The notes beneath the pieces were generated by a model that was not told where the DNA came from, ran no database searches, and saw only the letters and a list, made by a program, of their open reading frames with translations. Of a stretch of 64,000 bases of DNA, positions 1-10,201 are shown in pieces. The stretch spans positions 28,640 to 92,639 of the forward strand of contig NZ_JACEMT010000036.1 in assembly GCF_013868415.1 (NCBI RefSeq), read 5' to 3'. Source of the stretch: Marinobacterium marinum (GTDB lineage: Bacteria > Pseudomonadota > Gammaproteobacteria > Pseudomonadales > Balneatricaceae). Numbering within the stretch: the first letter of the stretch is position 1; every line of letters starts with the position of its first letter. The translations under genes were made by a program, and so were the position numbers.

Positions 1-1529
1 AGCATCGGCTGCAGCTGCAGCGCAACCTGCTTGCCCAATTCGACCCCCCACTGATCAAAGGGGTTGATGTTCCAGATCACCGCCTGGGTAAACACCTTGT
101 GTTCATAGGCTGCGACCAGGGCGCCCAAAGACTCCGGTTCCAACCGGTCCAGCAACAGCGTGGACGACGGCTGATTGCCCGGATAATGGCGGAAGGGGTT
201 GTCACTGGGCTCGACAGCCTCATTGCCAAACGCCAAAACACGAGATTGCGCCAGACAGTTGGCAATATTCAGTGTGTGCTGCGCCATCAACTCATCATAA
301 TGCGCATAATGTTCGGCGTTTTCATAACGACGCGCCGCCAGAATAAAATCAGACGCCACCGATTGAGTGCCCTGATGCAGCAGCTGGTAAAACGCATGCT
401 GGGCATTGGCACCGATTTCACCCCACAACACCGGGCAGGTGGCATGGTTTAGCGGCTCACCCTCAACGCTAACCGATTTGCCATTGCTTTCCATTTCCAG
501 CTGTTCGAGGTATGAGGGGAAGTACTTCAAGCGACCGTCATACGGCAGAATCGCATGGGCACGAATATCCAGCCCATTCACGTTCCAAATACCCAGCAGC
601 GCCAACATCACCGGCAGGTTCTGCAGCAAGGGTGCCGTTCTAAAGTGCTCGTCCATTGCATGCGCCCCTGCCAGCAGGCGGCGGAAAACCGGCATACCCA
701 GCGCCAACGCAATCGGCAAGCCGATGGTAGACCACAACGAGAAGCGCCCTCCGACCCACTCCCAGAAGTACAACTGGTTTTCAGACGGAATCCCCCAGTC
801 ATCCATCTTCTGCTTTGCCGCCGACACACCAACAAAGTGGCATCGCAGAATCAAGGCATCATCATCACAGAAACTGCGCAACCAGGAGCGCACCGTGCGG
901 GCATTGGACAGCGTATCAATCGTGGTAAAGGATTTGGACGACACAATGAACAGCGTGGTTTCCGGATTCAAGTGGTCCAACAGATCAAACAGCTGGCTAC
1001 CATCAATGGTCGATGCAAAATGTACCTGTAGGCTACGGGCTTCAAGCCGGGCATGTTCACGCAGGGCATGCGTTACCATCAAAGGCCCCAGATCACTGCC
1101 GCCCACTCCCAGGTTCACCACATCACGGATACGTTTACCGGAAAATCCGCGCCAAACACCACTTTGAATCTGTTCAACCAGAACAGACATGCGCTGTAGC
1201 TGCTCTTCAACACAGCACTGACTATCGGTCTGCTTTTCAGCCGGCACACGCAAGGCGGTATGCCAGGCCGCACGGTTTTCCGTGGGGTTGACCACCTCAC
1301 CAGCAAACAGACGCGCACGCTTCCCCGGCAGGTCGGCCGACTCGGCCAGCTGCTCCAATGCCTGAAGAGACTCATCGGTCACCCGCTGCTTGCTGTAATC
1401 CAGTTGCAGATGCGGCGCCTCTACCCGACAGTGCTCACCACGATCCGGTTGTTGCTGAAACAGGGTGGCAAGGGTTGCTGAACCCGCTTTTTGCGTACAC
1501 AGGGCATCAAGACTGACCTGTTTATCCAT
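1..1529 (-). CDS. pgi: Glucose-6-phosphate isomerase, 3' end cut by window edge
   Basis: Interconverts glucose-6-phosphate and fructose-6-phosphate in the cytoplasm, linking glycolysis to the nucleotide-sugar genes upstream. The minus-strand frame from ATG at 1529 stays open for 509 codons to the window edge; the family is usually about 550 residues, so roughly 40 are missing. Both family signatures are visible: VGGRFSLWSTIG near residue 263 and INPFDQWGVELGK near residue 490. The start MDKQVSLDAL follows a weak AGG. It is the last visible gene of the polysaccharide operon, 33 bp after the DUF2235 gene. A pgi gene at the end of a capsule or O-antigen cluster is a common arrangement, but this may also be the cell's only copy. 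Confidence 0.95.
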   Translation of the reverse strand, partial: MDKQVSLDALCTQKAGSATLATLFQQQPDRGEHCRVEAPHLQLDYSKQRVTDESLQALEQLAESADLPGKRARLFAGEVVNPTENRAAWHTALRVPAEKQTDSQCCVEEQLQRMSVLVEQIQSGVWRGFSGKRIRDVVNLGVGGSDLGPLMVTHALREHARLEARSLQVHFASTIDGSQLFDLLDHLNPETTLFIVSSKSFTTIDTLSNARTVRSWLRSFCDDDALILRCHFVGVSAAKQKMDDWGIPSENQLYFWEWVGGRFSLWSTIGLPIALALGMPVFRRLLAGAHAMDEHFRTAPLLQNLPVMLALLGIWNVNGLDIRAHAILPYDGRLKYFPSYLEQLEMESNGKSVSVEGEPLNHATCPVLWGEIGANAQHAFYQLLHQGTQSVASDFILAARRYENAEHYAHYDELMAQHTLNIANCLAQSRVLAFGNEAVEPSDNPFRHYPGNQPSSTLLLDRLEPESLGALVAAYEHKVFTQAVIWNINPFDQWGVELGKQVALQLQPM

Positions 1530-1562
1530 GTCGTAACCTGCTATTTACCATTCAAGGTTTGG

Positions 1563-2582
1563 CTACCCTTCAACCCAGCGTACGCCTGACCAGTCACCCT
1601 TCAACCGCGCAAGCATCGCTTGCAACGCCGGGCTGCGATAACGCAGCCGGGGATCATCCCTGCGCTGACGTACACTGACATGCAACACTGGCTCGACCTG
1701 ACGGACGGCACGACGCCGCATGGCGCGGTAGAAACCTCGATACTCGTTATGCTGAGGGCCTGCATGATCAGGCAACAGGCCCTGCAAAAAATGTGATTCA
1801 AACTGCAGGCCACAACGGCCTGCCTCATTCACCAGCCACAAGCCGGCACAGTCTCCCAGAGACCGGTCTTCATAGGCACCGCCGATATCCGAGTGCACAC
1901 CGGCAAACCAGACTTGCTGTACATCGACACCCGCTACCGATTGCCACAACGCCGGTTCAAAATCCTGCCGATTCTCGTCAATGGACACCGCGTGGCGCGC
2001 ATGACGGATGCAACGACCCGGTGCAGTATCGTGAAACAGATACCGTGTACTGCCCAGCGTCCCCAAAAACGGTGCCGGTATTCCCAAGGCCCCTACCGTA
2101 TCCAGCACCCCGACAAAGTGAATGCGGCTTATATCGGCCACGGCATACGCCTTGCGAAACGCGACAGCCCGGGTATTGGATGGTGACGACGACTTGCCCC
2201 GCTGACGATACAGCGCATAGGCCTTCGCTGTTTTACCGGCATGCTCACGGCGCAGGATACCACAGTTACGCACCAGCCCCGCCAATGAGCGCACCGTGTA
2301 AGCGCCACGGCTGAAACCGAACAGGTAGACCCGGTCTCCAACGGCGTAGTTATGCACCAGAAAGCGATAGCAATCCAGAATATTCTTGTCCAGCCCCTTG
2401 CCGGTAATACCGCCCACCAGGCGATCGCCATCAGCGCCGATCCCCCAGTCATAGTAAACCACCTGCTTGTGGCCTTCAGTGGTCTGCGGTGCAATACCCC
2501 GCGCCAAACGCAGGATATGAGACGCCTGCACCGACTCCGGCGACTGCCAGGTCCCGTCGGCACAGATGATGATGCTTTTCAT
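1563..2582 (-). CDS. DUF2235 family alpha/beta-hydrolase-like protein
   Basis: The protein opens MKSIIICADGTWQSP, the characteristic DUF2235 start with an aspartate in a strand-loop. It carries a nucleophile-elbow motif GFSRGAYTVR near residue 90 (GxSxGA, probable catalytic Ser), followed by GVLDTVGALG and GVHSDIGGAY, all typical of the family. The family includes type VI secretion phospholipase effectors, but many members are standalone cytoplasmic proteins of unknown substrate. No signal peptide or adaptor domain is visible here. A TTG lies two codons upstream, but ATG at 2582 has AAGGA at good spacing and is preferred. It lies between manC and pgi in the polysaccharide operon, so a role in lipid or glycan metabolism is possible but unproven. 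Confidence 0.85.
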   Translation of the reverse strand: MKSIIICADGTWQSPESVQASHILRLARGIAPQTTEGHKQVVYYDWGIGADGDRLVGGITGKGLDKNILDCYRFLVHNYAVGDRVYLFGFSRGAYTVRSLAGLVRNCGILRREHAGKTAKAYALYRQRGKSSSPSNTRAVAFRKAYAVADISRIHFVGVLDTVGALGIPAPFLGTLGSTRYLFHDTAPGRCIRHARHAVSIDENRQDFEPALWQSVAGVDVQQVWFAGVHSDIGGAYEDRSLGDCAGLWLVNEAGRCGLQFESHFLQGLLPDHAGPQHNEYRGFYRAMRRRAVRQVEPVLHVSVRQRRDDPRLRYRSPALQAMLARLKGDWSGVRWVEG

Positions 2583-2650
2583 GGTCAATCGTCCTTGATT
2601 GTTTAATTATTACAGCGCGTCCTGTGCTGCTCTGTGAAAACGACAGCCGG

Positions 2651-4072
2651 TTACTCAACCCGCCCATACCGATCTTCAAAACGCACAATGTCATCCTCAC
2701 CGAGATAGGCCCCAGACTGCACCTCAATCAGCTCCAGCGGGATGACACCCGGGTTTTCCAGCGCATGCACTTGCCCTACCGGGATATAGGTAGATTGGTT
2801 CTCGGTCACCAGATAGGTCTTGTCGCCGTTCGTCACCTTGGCCGTACCACTGACAACAATCCAATGCTCGGCGCGGTGGTGATGCATCTGCACAGAGAGT
2901 TTGGCCCCCGGCTTTACCGTTATACGTTTAACCTGATAGCGCTCGCCACTATCGATGGAATCATACACACCCCAGGGACGATATACCTCACGGTGGTTCA
3001 TGTGTTCATGGCGGCCATCCTTTTTGATGGACTCAACCACTTTTTTTACATCCTGCACACGGTCTCGATGTGCAACCAACACCGCATCCTTGGTTTCAAC
3101 CACTACCAAATCTTCAACACCGACAGTGGCGACCAAACGACTTTCAGCATGCAGGTAAGTATTACGGCTGTCATGTGCCAATACATCGCCTTTACAAACA
3201 TTACCGTTTACATCTTTATCGCTTACATCCCATAGCGCAGACCAGGCACCAATATCACTCCACCCTGCATCCAGCGGCACGACCACCGCAGAGTCTGTTT
3301 TTTCCATCACGGCATAGTCGATAGAGTCATCGGGGCAGACGGCGAAAGCTTCCGCATCTACACGGGTAAAATGCATGTCCTGATTTGCGTTTGAGAGCGC
3401 TGAACGGCAAGCAGCCAAAATATCGGGGCGATAACGTTCAAGCTCCTCAAGGTAACGTCCTGCACGGAACATAAACATACCGCTGTTCCATAGGTACTGA
3501 CCGCTGGAAAGATATTTTTCTGCAGTAACCTGATCCGGCTTTTCGACAAAACGACTAACTATATAACCACCGGTATCCAAAGCTGTACCTTGCTCGATAT
3601 AGCCATAGCCAGTTTCTGCATGAGTGGGCACAATACCGAAGGTGACCAGCTTACCCTGTTGGGCAAGCGGCAATGCTGTTGCAATACTGGCGTGAAAAGC
3701 TTCGACATTCTGAATCAGATGGTCTGCTGCGAGTACCAACAACACAGGGTCTTCATCCTGCGTTGAGGTGTCAACAGCTCGTAAAGACGCAAGTGCAATA
3801 GCGGGTGCCGTATTACGTCCGACAGGCTCAAGCAGAATGTTAGCCTCTTCCATACCGAGCTGTCGTAGTTGTTCGGCAGCGATAAAACGATGCTCTTCAT
3901 TGCAGATAAGCAATAGCAATGCCGTATTTAGTCCTTCCAAACGCTGAATAGTGGCTTGCAGCATGGACCGGTGATTATCTGCCAACGGTAAAAATTGTTT
4001 TGGATTCAGCTGACGCGAGAGCGGCCAGAGGCGTGATCCATTGCCGCCGGCCATGATGACGGGATAAAGCAT
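2651..4072 (-). CDS. manC: Mannose-1-phosphate guanylyltransferase / mannose-6-phosphate isomerase (bifunctional)
   Basis: Makes GDP-mannose from mannose-1-phosphate and GTP, and in the bifunctional family also isomerises fructose-6-phosphate to mannose-6-phosphate. The N-terminal nucleotidyltransferase shows [12 protein letters not shown] at residues 9-20 and FVEKP near residue 177. The C-terminal type II isomerase cupin begins near residue 365 ([11 protein letters not shown]) with the metal-binding stretch [10 protein letters not shown]. The 473-residue length fits the ManC/AlgA/WbpW family. With manB, gmd and fcl in the same operon it completes the route to GDP-L-fucose. The start is ATG at 4072, 21 bp after the gmm stop. 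Confidence 0.96.
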   Translation of the reverse strand: MLYPVIMAGGNGSRLWPLSRQLNPKQFLPLADNHRSMLQATIQRLEGLNTALLLLICNEEHRFIAAEQLRQLGMEEANILLEPVGRNTAPAIALASLRAVDTSTQDEDPVLLVLAADHLIQNVEAFHASIATALPLAQQGKLVTFGIVPTHAETGYGYIEQGTALDTGGYIVSRFVEKPDQVTAEKYLSSGQYLWNSGMFMFRAGRYLEELERYRPDILAACRSALSNANQDMHFTRVDAEAFAVCPDDSIDYAVMEKTDSAVVVPLDAGWSDIGAWSALWDVSDKDVNGNVCKGDVLAHDSRNTYLHAESRLVATVGVEDLVVVETKDAVLVAHRDRVQDVKKVVESIKKDGRHEHMNHREVYRPWGVYDSIDSGERYQVKRITVKPGAKLSVQMHHHRAEHWIVVSGTAKVTNGDKTYLVTENQSTYIPVGQVHALENPGVIPLELIEVQSGAYLGEDDIVRFEDRYGRVE

Positions 4073-4093
4073 GTTTAACTTCCTGGTAATTGA

Positions 4094-4561
4094 TTAAAGC
4101 GCTGCGAGATAAGCCCGGCTGTTTTCATGAACCTGTGGATCGTCCCGCATCACCTTCGGACTCCACCAGCTGTAAGCACTGTGCTGCTGTTTCGGCGGTG
4201 TCAGCACCATATCGGCATCCAACTTTAAATGATAACCAAGCACCACATAATGGGTTGAGGGGTTCCCTTCCCCTTTGCCAAATACACTGTCGGAATAGAA
4301 GTGCTCGTACACACCCAACAGTCGTGCCTGAGATCGTTCAAAAACCTGTCCCAGTTCAGCCTGGGTCAAACGTCTGAATGCGGCGTCCAAGGATTCATCC
4401 TTCAAAACCCGTCCTCCCGGGACAAACCAGTAGCCCTGAGCCGGTCGGTTGGTGCGCTGACCCAGCAAAATCTCACCGTTGGCATTCTCTACCACCAGAT
4501 CAATAGATACCAGCGGCGTGGTGTCAACGATAGTCTTGAAGGTGTCGTTATCTATCCACAT
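4094..4561 (-). CDS. gmm: GDP-mannose mannosyl hydrolase (Nudix family)
   Basis: Hydrolyses GDP-mannose or GDP-glucose to GDP and the free sugar, and is thought to tune GDP-sugar pools in fucose-containing polysaccharide clusters. The Gmm-type modified Nudix box is seen as GGRVLKDESLDAAFRRLTQ followed by AELG, preceded by the family stretch RTNRPAQGYWFVPGG. Translation from ATG at 4561 (MWIDNDTFKTIVDTTPLVSID) gives 155 residues, matching the family length of about 160. A longer in-frame extension upstream lies inside wcaI and is rejected. The gene overlaps the end of wcaI by 14 bp, so the two are translationally linked. Confidence 0.92.
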   Translation of the reverse strand: MWIDNDTFKTIVDTTPLVSIDLVVENANGEILLGQRTNRPAQGYWFVPGGRVLKDESLDAAFRRLTQAELGQVFERSQARLLGVYEHFYSDSVFGKGEGNPSTHYVVLGYHLKLDADMVLTPPKQQHSAYSWWSPKVMRDDPQVHENSRAYLAAL

Positions 4562-5798
4562 GCTGGTCTGCCTGTACGCCCTTACTGGGCTCAAACACGG
4601 TAACGAAACGGGACAGCAATACGTCTTTGTCCAGATACTGGCGTGCGTAGTCTGCGGCAATGGCATTAGGCTGCGACCACGCCAGCACTCGTTCAATACC
4701 TGCAACCAATTCAGCTACCGATTCAGGCTCAACACATTCCGCAATACCTGGATATTCAGCGCACAACAGCCCCAGTGTAGTATCCGAGTCTGCCGTAATC
4801 ACCGCATTGCCACCCACTGCCAGAATGTTGGTCAGTTTGGAGGGCAGTACCGCATCAGCGGCACCTCGCTTCTGTACAACAAGATGGCAGTCTGCCGATG
4901 CCAGCAAAGCCGGCAAAGACTCGTACGGCTGTAGCGGTGCGAAACTGACATTCTCCAATTCCAGGCTTTGTGCCTGGGCGATAAGCCGCTGCTTCGCAGC
5001 CCCATCACCCACAATCAGGAAATGCAGATCGCTTTGATCGCGGAGCAGCTTGGCCGCCTCGATAACCGACTCCAGTCCCTGCTTTTCACCCATATTGCCG
5101 GAATAGAGCACCACACGTTTGGCGGGATCCACCCCTAACCCGCGCAGCAAGGCCTCATCACGGGTGCCCCCCTGGAAACGGTCAACCTCAGACCAGTTGG
5201 GGAAGAACAGCAGCTTGCTCTCCTCCACCCCCTTATCGCGGGCGCGTTTTAACATCCCCTCGGAGATCGTCGACACCCAATCAAAGCGATTGAGCAGCCA
5301 ACGCTCCACGGCAAAGGCCAACCGCTTAAGGCGACCACCTTTCGCCAGGGACAGGCCGAACAGGGCATCCACTTCATAATCCTGAATATGGATAACCCGT
5401 TGTGCGCCGGTCAGCGGCCCCAACAGCAAACTCGGCACTGAGCAAAACAGCGTAGGTACCACCTGCACCACCAGATCCGGCTTCCAACGCCATTGCACTA
5501 ACACGGGGAACAAGGAACTGAACGCAAAGCTACCTAGGTGAACCAGCCGCTTTAGTGCCGACGGATTGGCCGGCACATATAAAGGGCAACGCGTAACACG
5601 CACACCCTCTTCTACTGCCGTGTGGTAACGCAGCGCGGAATAACCTACTCCAACCTTCCACTCCGGATAATAGGGCGGTGCTGTAATCACACGCACATCA
5701 TGGCCTTGCTCGGCAAGCCACCGTGCCATCTCCCCGGAGTACTTGCCGATACCGGTCAATTCAGGACTGTAATTGATGCCGTAGAGCAGTATTTTCAT
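4548..5798 (-). CDS. wcaI: Colanic-acid-type glycosyltransferase WcaI (GT4 family)
   Basis: Predicted cytoplasmic GT-B fold transferase that adds a sugar to the undecaprenyl-linked repeat unit; WcaI of colanic acid clusters is assigned as a fucosyltransferase. The start [25 protein letters not shown] and the block APPYYPEWKVG are hallmarks of this family. The C-terminal donor half has LYSGNMGEKQG near residue 230 and a KLTNILAVGGN stretch near residue 320. The 416 residues match E. coli WcaI (about 407). Its place between fcl and gmm, as in colanic acid operons, supports GDP-fucose as donor, but donor and acceptor are inferred. The start codon directly abuts the end of fcl at 5798. Confidence 0.9.
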   Translation of the reverse strand: MKILLYGINYSPELTGIGKYSGEMARWLAEQGHDVRVITAPPYYPEWKVGVGYSALRYHTAVEEGVRVTRCPLYVPANPSALKRLVHLGSFAFSSLFPVLVQWRWKPDLVVQVVPTLFCSVPSLLLGPLTGAQRVIHIQDYEVDALFGLSLAKGGRLKRLAFAVERWLLNRFDWVSTISEGMLKRARDKGVEESKLLFFPNWSEVDRFQGGTRDEALLRGLGVDPAKRVVLYSGNMGEKQGLESVIEAAKLLRDQSDLHFLIVGDGAAKQRLIAQAQSLELENVSFAPLQPYESLPALLASADCHLVVQKRGAADAVLPSKLTNILAVGGNAVITADSDTTLGLLCAEYPGIAECVEPESVAELVAGIERVLAWSQPNAIAADYARQYLDKDVLLSRFVTVFEPSKGVQADQHVDR

Positions 5799-6763
5799 CA
5801 GCCCATCCGTGCATCATCAACATGGGCCTTGAACCATTCATAGGTGCTCTGCAAACCAGACTCCAAATCTATTCCTGCCTGCCAGCCCAAAGAAGCCAGA
5901 CGCGATACATCCATCAACTTGCGCGGCGTACCATCAGGTTTAGTGGTATCGAACCTGAGTGCACCCTGGAAACCAGTAACCTTCGCCAATGTTTCGGCCA
6001 ATTCACGAATGGTGCAATCCACACCTGTGCCCACGTTAATATGGGAGAGCATCGGCTGGGTATAGGCCTGATAGACTGTTCCGGCCAGGTTCATCACATG
6101 CACTGATGCCGCCGCCATATCATCCACATGCAAAAACTCACGCATAGGGGTTCCTGTTCCCCAAATTACAACTTCTTCCTGTCCTGACTGCACCGCTTCA
6201 TGGAAGCGACGCATCATCGCCGGGATCACATGGCTGTTTTCAGGGTGAAAGTTATCGTTGGGGCCGTACAGGTTGGTGGGCATCACGCTGCGGTAATCGC
6301 GGCCATACTGGCGGTTGTAGCTCTCGCAGAGCTTTATACCGGCGATCTTAGCGATAGCATAAGGCTCGTTGGTGGGCTCCAGCACACCGGTCAAAAGCGC
6401 ATCTTCACGCATCGGCTGTTCAGCATGTTTGGGATAAATACAGGAGGAACCCAGGAACAGCAGCTTTTGAACACCGGATTGATGGGCGGCATGGATGATG
6501 TTGGCCTCGATCATCAGGTTTTGGTAGATAAACTCGGCCGGGTAACTGTTATTGGCCTGAATGCCACCCACCTTAGCGGCAGCCAGGTACACCTGACCAA
6601 TAGAGTGCTCAGCAAAATAACGCTGCACAGCTACTTGGTCGAGCAGGTTCAACTCATTACGAGTTGCCGTCAGAATCCGGTAGCCACCTCTTTCTTCTAG
6701 CTGGCGCACGATGGCAGAGCCAACCATACCGCGATGGCCAGCTACAAAGATTGTCTTATTCAT
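5798..6763 (-). CDS. fcl: GDP-L-fucose synthase
   Basis: NADPH-dependent 3,5-epimerase/4-reductase that converts GDP-4-keto-6-deoxymannose to GDP-L-fucose. It is an extended SDR protein: the Rossmann motif [10 protein letters not shown] starts at residue 9, the catalytic serine lies in FLGSSCIYP near residue 107, and YAIAK near residue 136 holds the Tyr and Lys. The family blocks [11 protein letters not shown] and [16 protein letters not shown] are also present. The length of 321 residues is normal. The gene follows gmd by 9 bp, the usual gmd-fcl pair, and its stop overlaps the start of wcaI. Confidence 0.97.
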   Translation of the reverse strand: MNKTIFVAGHRGMVGSAIVRQLEERGGYRILTATRNELNLLDQVAVQRYFAEHSIGQVYLAAAKVGGIQANNSYPAEFIYQNLMIEANIIHAAHQSGVQKLLFLGSSCIYPKHAEQPMREDALLTGVLEPTNEPYAIAKIAGIKLCESYNRQYGRDYRSVMPTNLYGPNDNFHPENSHVIPAMMRRFHEAVQSGQEEVVIWGTGTPMREFLHVDDMAAASVHVMNLAGTVYQAYTQPMLSHINVGTGVDCTIRELAETLAKVTGFQGALRFDTTKPDGTPRKLMDVSRLASLGWQAGIDLESGLQSTYEWFKAHVDDARMG

Positions 6764-6772
6764 CCCTGACCC

Positions 6773-7894
6773 TCAGTTTTCCACCGACACCGGCACCTCA
6801 TGGCCGTGTTGTTTCAGCAGCGCATGGCGCTTAGCGACCCTGAGGTCTTCCTGAACCATTTCGGCACACATCTCTTGCACGGTGATCTCCGGCACCCAGC
6901 CCAGCTTCTCTTTCGCCTTGGCCGGATCACCCAGCAGGGTTTCCACTTCAGCAGGACGGAAGTAGCGCGGATCTACGCGAACAATCACATCGCCGACATT
7001 CAGCGCCGGAGCATTATCGCCATCAATGGTTTCAACTACAGCGATTTCATCCACTCCCTCACCTTCAAAACGCAGGGTAATACCCAGCTCAGCTGCGGAC
7101 CACTTAATGAACTCACGCACCGAGTACTGCACACCAGTGGCAATCACAAAATCTTCCGGCTGATCCTGCTGCAACATCATCCACTGCATGCGCACATAGT
7201 CCTTGGCATGGCCCCAGTCACGCAGCGCATCCATATTGCCCATGAAAAGGCACTTCTCCAAGCCCTGTGCAATATTGGCCAGACCACGAGTGATCTTGCG
7301 GGTAACGAAGGTTTCGCCGCGGCGCGGCGATTCGTGGTTAAACAAAATGCCGTTGCAGGCATACATGCCGTAGGCCTCCCGGTAGTTGACGGTGATCCAG
7401 TAGGCGTAGAGCTTGGCCACCGCATAGGGCGAGCGCGGGTAGAAAGGAGTAGTTTCCTTCTGCGGGATCTCCTGCACCAGACCGTACAGCTCGGAGGTGG
7501 ACGCCTGATAGAAGCGGGTCTTCTTTTCCAGCCCCAGTAGGCGGATGGCCTCGAGGATGCGCAGGGTACCCATGGCATCGACATCGGCGGTGTATTCCGG
7601 TGACTCGAAGCTCACCGCCACGTGCGACTGCGCGCCGAGGTTATACACCTCGTCCGGCTGCACTTCCTGGATGATACGGGTGAGGTTTGAGGAGTCTGTA
7701 AGGTCGCCGTAGTGCAGGATGAAGTTCTGATTATCAACATGTGGGTCCTGGTAGATGTGATCGACTCTTTCTGTATTAAACGAGGATGCACGACGCTTGA
7801 TACCATGCACTTCGTAGCCTTTTTCCAACAGAAGTTCAGCCAAATAGGATCCATCTTGCCCTGTTATACCTGTAATTAGTGCTGTTCTATTCAA
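6773..7894 (-). CDS. gmd: GDP-mannose 4,6-dehydratase (TTG start)
   Basis: Converts GDP-D-mannose to GDP-4-keto-6-deoxymannose, the first step to GDP-L-fucose. Seen: [16 protein letters not shown] (NADP-binding Rossmann loop), [16 protein letters not shown], and a YAVAK catalytic motif near residue 157. No in-frame ATG exists near the N terminus. The best start is TTG at 7894 (MNRTALITG), preceded by GCGAGG five bases upstream. This gives 373 residues, the same as E. coli Gmd. A TTG at 7918 would add eight residues and has no clear ribosome-binding site. The non-ATG start lies at the junction with an AT-rich upstream segment. Confidence 0.95.
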   Translation of the reverse strand: MNRTALITGITGQDGSYLAELLLEKGYEVHGIKRRASSFNTERVDHIYQDPHVDNQNFILHYGDLTDSSNLTRIIQEVQPDEVYNLGAQSHVAVSFESPEYTADVDAMGTLRILEAIRLLGLEKKTRFYQASTSELYGLVQEIPQKETTPFYPRSPYAVAKLYAYWITVNYREAYGMYACNGILFNHESPRRGETFVTRKITRGLANIAQGLEKCLFMGNMDALRDWGHAKDYVRMQWMMLQQDQPEDFVIATGVQYSVREFIKWSAAELGITLRFEGEGVDEIAVVETIDGDNAPALNVGDVIVRVDPRYFRPAEVETLLGDPAKAKEKLGWVPEITVQEMCAEMVQEDLRVAKRHALLKQHGHEVPVSVEN

Positions 7895-7933
7895 AACAAC
7901 CTCGCATAAATCAATCAATGATATTCATAAAAA

Positions 7934-9133
7934 CTACTTGGATTTAGCAACCTGAATGGCCTTATCATAGATATTAACTAGCATTTTCAAGTTAGCCTCT
8001 TTTGTATAATGGCTTTCAAATGACTGCCTGGCATTTGAAGCAAGATCTTGGAGTAAAGCAGGATCGCTCCAAGCAGACCTCACCGTATTAAGCAAAGAAT
8101 CGACATCAGCTGGTTCAAAAATAAGACCATTATTTTTATGCTGAACTAATGATGGCAAAGCACCGATTCTAGATACCGCAGCAGGTGTACCGTGTGCAAA
8201 AGCTTCTATCACTACAAGACCAAAAGTTTCAAACCACTCAGACGGTAAAATTTGCAACATAGAATTGCCAATTTCATTTTGTGTCTGCTCAACAGTGAGC
8301 TGCCCAAGGAACTTAACCGAGAGTCCAGCAGACATAGTTTCAAGCTCACAGCGCAATTCACCAGATCCTATAATACGCAGTTCGGGTGCCAATGAACCCC
8401 ATTTTTTCCATGCCCTAATTAATGTCATAACCCCTTTTTCTGAGCTTAAGCGACCCACAAAAACAACATAAGGCTTACGCTCAGACCAAGGCACAACAGT
8501 AGGATTGCCAGGGTAAAAATTAGGCTTTACGTGAACCCTCTCTGCTGGTAGCCCTGCTTTAATAACCAGCTCCCGTTGAAAATCAGATAAACAAATAAAG
8601 GCATCGACCTTATCATGCCAAGTTTTTATATAGTCATGTAGCGCATTAGAAAAAGCTAAAGGTAGCGTTGCAGCTCTGCTTTTTTTATAGCAACCATGAA
8701 AGATTGAAGGCAAATAAGTCCTTTGATCAATGCACAATGTACATACCTTTCCCGCACGCATAGGGATAGCCGCAGGGCAAAAAATCCTATAATTATGTAA
8801 AGTCAGGACTGTTGCCACATTCTTAGGGACCGCATAAAAAACCGACGGGGAGAGCATTGGGAAGGTATTATGTACATGTATCAAGTCAACCCTATTATCT
8901 TGGCATATCTTACGAAGCTGACGCACTGCTGAAAAATTCCATGGAGCTAAAACTGCCGATTTTAATGCACCCAAAACAGGTTTTTTCTTTATATCATTAT
9001 TATGTCTTAAAAAGGTACCAACAAAAAATCCGTTTTCTTCTAAAACTTTTTTTTCCGCCAAGAAAACTTGGTTCTCACCAGAGGGTATGGCCGAAGAATA
9101 AAAATTATGAACCATTATTATTTTCAAAGCCAA
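7934..9133 (-). CDS. GT4-family glycosyltransferase
   Basis: Predicted retaining GT-B transferase acting on the lipid-linked repeat unit at the cytoplasmic membrane. The N-terminal acceptor domain has GENQVFLAEKKVLEENG, and LIHVHNTFPMLSPSVFYA near residue 84 is typical of GT4 enzymes. The donor domain shows FVGRLSSEKGVMTLIRAW near residue 225 and the E-x7-E type segment SEWFETFGLVVIEAFAHGTP near residue 302. The sugar is unknown. The start is uncertain: TTG at 9133 and TTG at 9127 both follow GGTGAGG, and no ATG is available. The coding sequence is AT-rich, unlike gmd next to it, which suggests separate acquisition. Confidence 0.85.
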   Translation of the reverse strand: MALKIIMVHNFYSSAIPSGENQVFLAEKKVLEENGFFVGTFLRHNNDIKKKPVLGALKSAVLAPWNFSAVRQLRKICQDNRVDLIHVHNTFPMLSPSVFYAVPKNVATVLTLHNYRIFCPAAIPMRAGKVCTLCIDQRTYLPSIFHGCYKKSRAATLPLAFSNALHDYIKTWHDKVDAFICLSDFQRELVIKAGLPAERVHVKPNFYPGNPTVVPWSERKPYVVFVGRLSSEKGVMTLIRAWKKWGSLAPELRIIGSGELRCELETMSAGLSVKFLGQLTVEQTQNEIGNSMLQILPSEWFETFGLVVIEAFAHGTPAAVSRIGALPSLVQHKNNGLIFEPADVDSLLNTVRSAWSDPALLQDLASNARQSFESHYTKEANLKMLVNIYDKAIQVAKSK

Positions 9134-9243
9134 AAAACCTCACCAAATATTAAATATAATAATAACTAGAAATTTTATCGCCAATATAAAAAATATATTA
9201 ATGAAAGACTTTAATTATTAACGTTTAAATTGCAAAAATTAAA

Positions 9244-10155
9244 CTAAAACAAATTTTTGTTAAAAAAACTTCTACAAAACTTATTAACTCCACGCAAAAA
9301 TAAGCTTTTTGTATTGATTTTGTAAAAAAACTTAATGCGATGTACAGCCTGCTCTGACTCCAAAACATCTACAGGGTATTCAATAAAAGACGCTTCACTA
9401 GAAATTTCTTGGGAAATTTTTGAACTACTACAGTTAGTACCACTTCCATCATGTCCGATATTTTTTACAAAACTAATAGTGGGGTTCAAGCAAAGCCCGT
9501 TGTTTTCATAAATAGACGCATACCAAAAAATAGCCCAAGTATCCAGTGACGAGTAGGCATTCCTTAAAACTTGATTCCAAAACACTCCCGACCCGTCTAA
9601 ATCAAAGTGTTTCTTCTTAGTCTTATCCCATTTTTTAACTAACTCTTTTGGGTTCTTTTTAAAATAACTCCATCGATCTGCCCAAGTTGCCCAACCCCAG
9701 CAGTTCATCACACGCCAAAAGAAAAAATCCCCTAATCCTTCAGTTTCAATTGGGTAATTCCAGCCACTGACATGCCAAACCTTCTTTTCCTTCTCATAAT
9801 AGTCAAGCATCTGGTTCATAAACTTTAAAAACGCAGGGCTAGTCACAATGTCATCCTCCATCACAATAACCTTACCGTATTGATTAACTACAGTCGTCAC
9901 ACCATCTATGATATTTGCTGCCAACCCCCAGTTTTTATCACGCTCAAATATCTTTACGCTTTTAAAGCCTGATATTGATTTGATGAAGTTTCTGACCTCT
10001 TGAACACTTTCAACAGATTCTGAATTTCTTGCACCATCAGAATAGATAATCAAGTCACTTATAGTTGCCAGTTCATTAGCTTGGAGTGCTTCAACTGTTT
10101 TTCGCGTGTGCCAAGGCCTATTGTAAACGAAAAGTACTATCGGAGCTGTGTTCAT
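9244..10155 (-). CDS. GT-A glycosyltransferase, GNT-I-like
   Basis: Begins PIVLFVYNRPWHTRKTVEAL, the usual opening of bacterial GT2/GNT-I-like transferases. The nucleotide-sugar/metal-binding acidic motif VIVMEDDIVTSPAFLKFM lies near residue 95, followed by WHVSGWNYPI and the aromatic stretch MNCWGWATWADRWSYF near residue 150, both conserved in this group. The enzyme is probably cytoplasmic, inverting, and metal dependent, adding one sugar to the repeat unit; donor and linkage cannot be read. The gene is AT-rich with many lysines and asparagines. It sits between the polymerase-like gene and the GT4 gene, with a 110 bp AT-rich gap after it. Confidence 0.8.
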   Translation of the reverse strand: MNTAPIVLFVYNRPWHTRKTVEALQANELATISDLIIYSDGARNSESVESVQEVRNFIKSISGFKSVKIFERDKNWGLAANIIDGVTTVVNQYGKVIVMEDDIVTSPAFLKFMNQMLDYYEKEKKVWHVSGWNYPIETEGLGDFFFWRVMNCWGWATWADRWSYFKKNPKELVKKWDKTKKKHFDLDGSGVFWNQVLRNAYSSLDTWAIFWYASIYENNGLCLNPTISFVKNIGHDGSGTNCSSSKISQEISSEASFIEYPVDVLESEQAVHRIKFFYKINTKSLFLRGVNKFCRSFFNKNLF

Positions 10156-10201
10156 TAATAACCTTCGATTATAAATTCTATCTACATGATTTATTTAAAA
10201 A

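Noticed and set aside
7895..7918. Start of gmd at TTG 7918
   Set aside because: TTG at 7894 has a GCGAGG at correct spacing and gives the exact family length of 373 residues.
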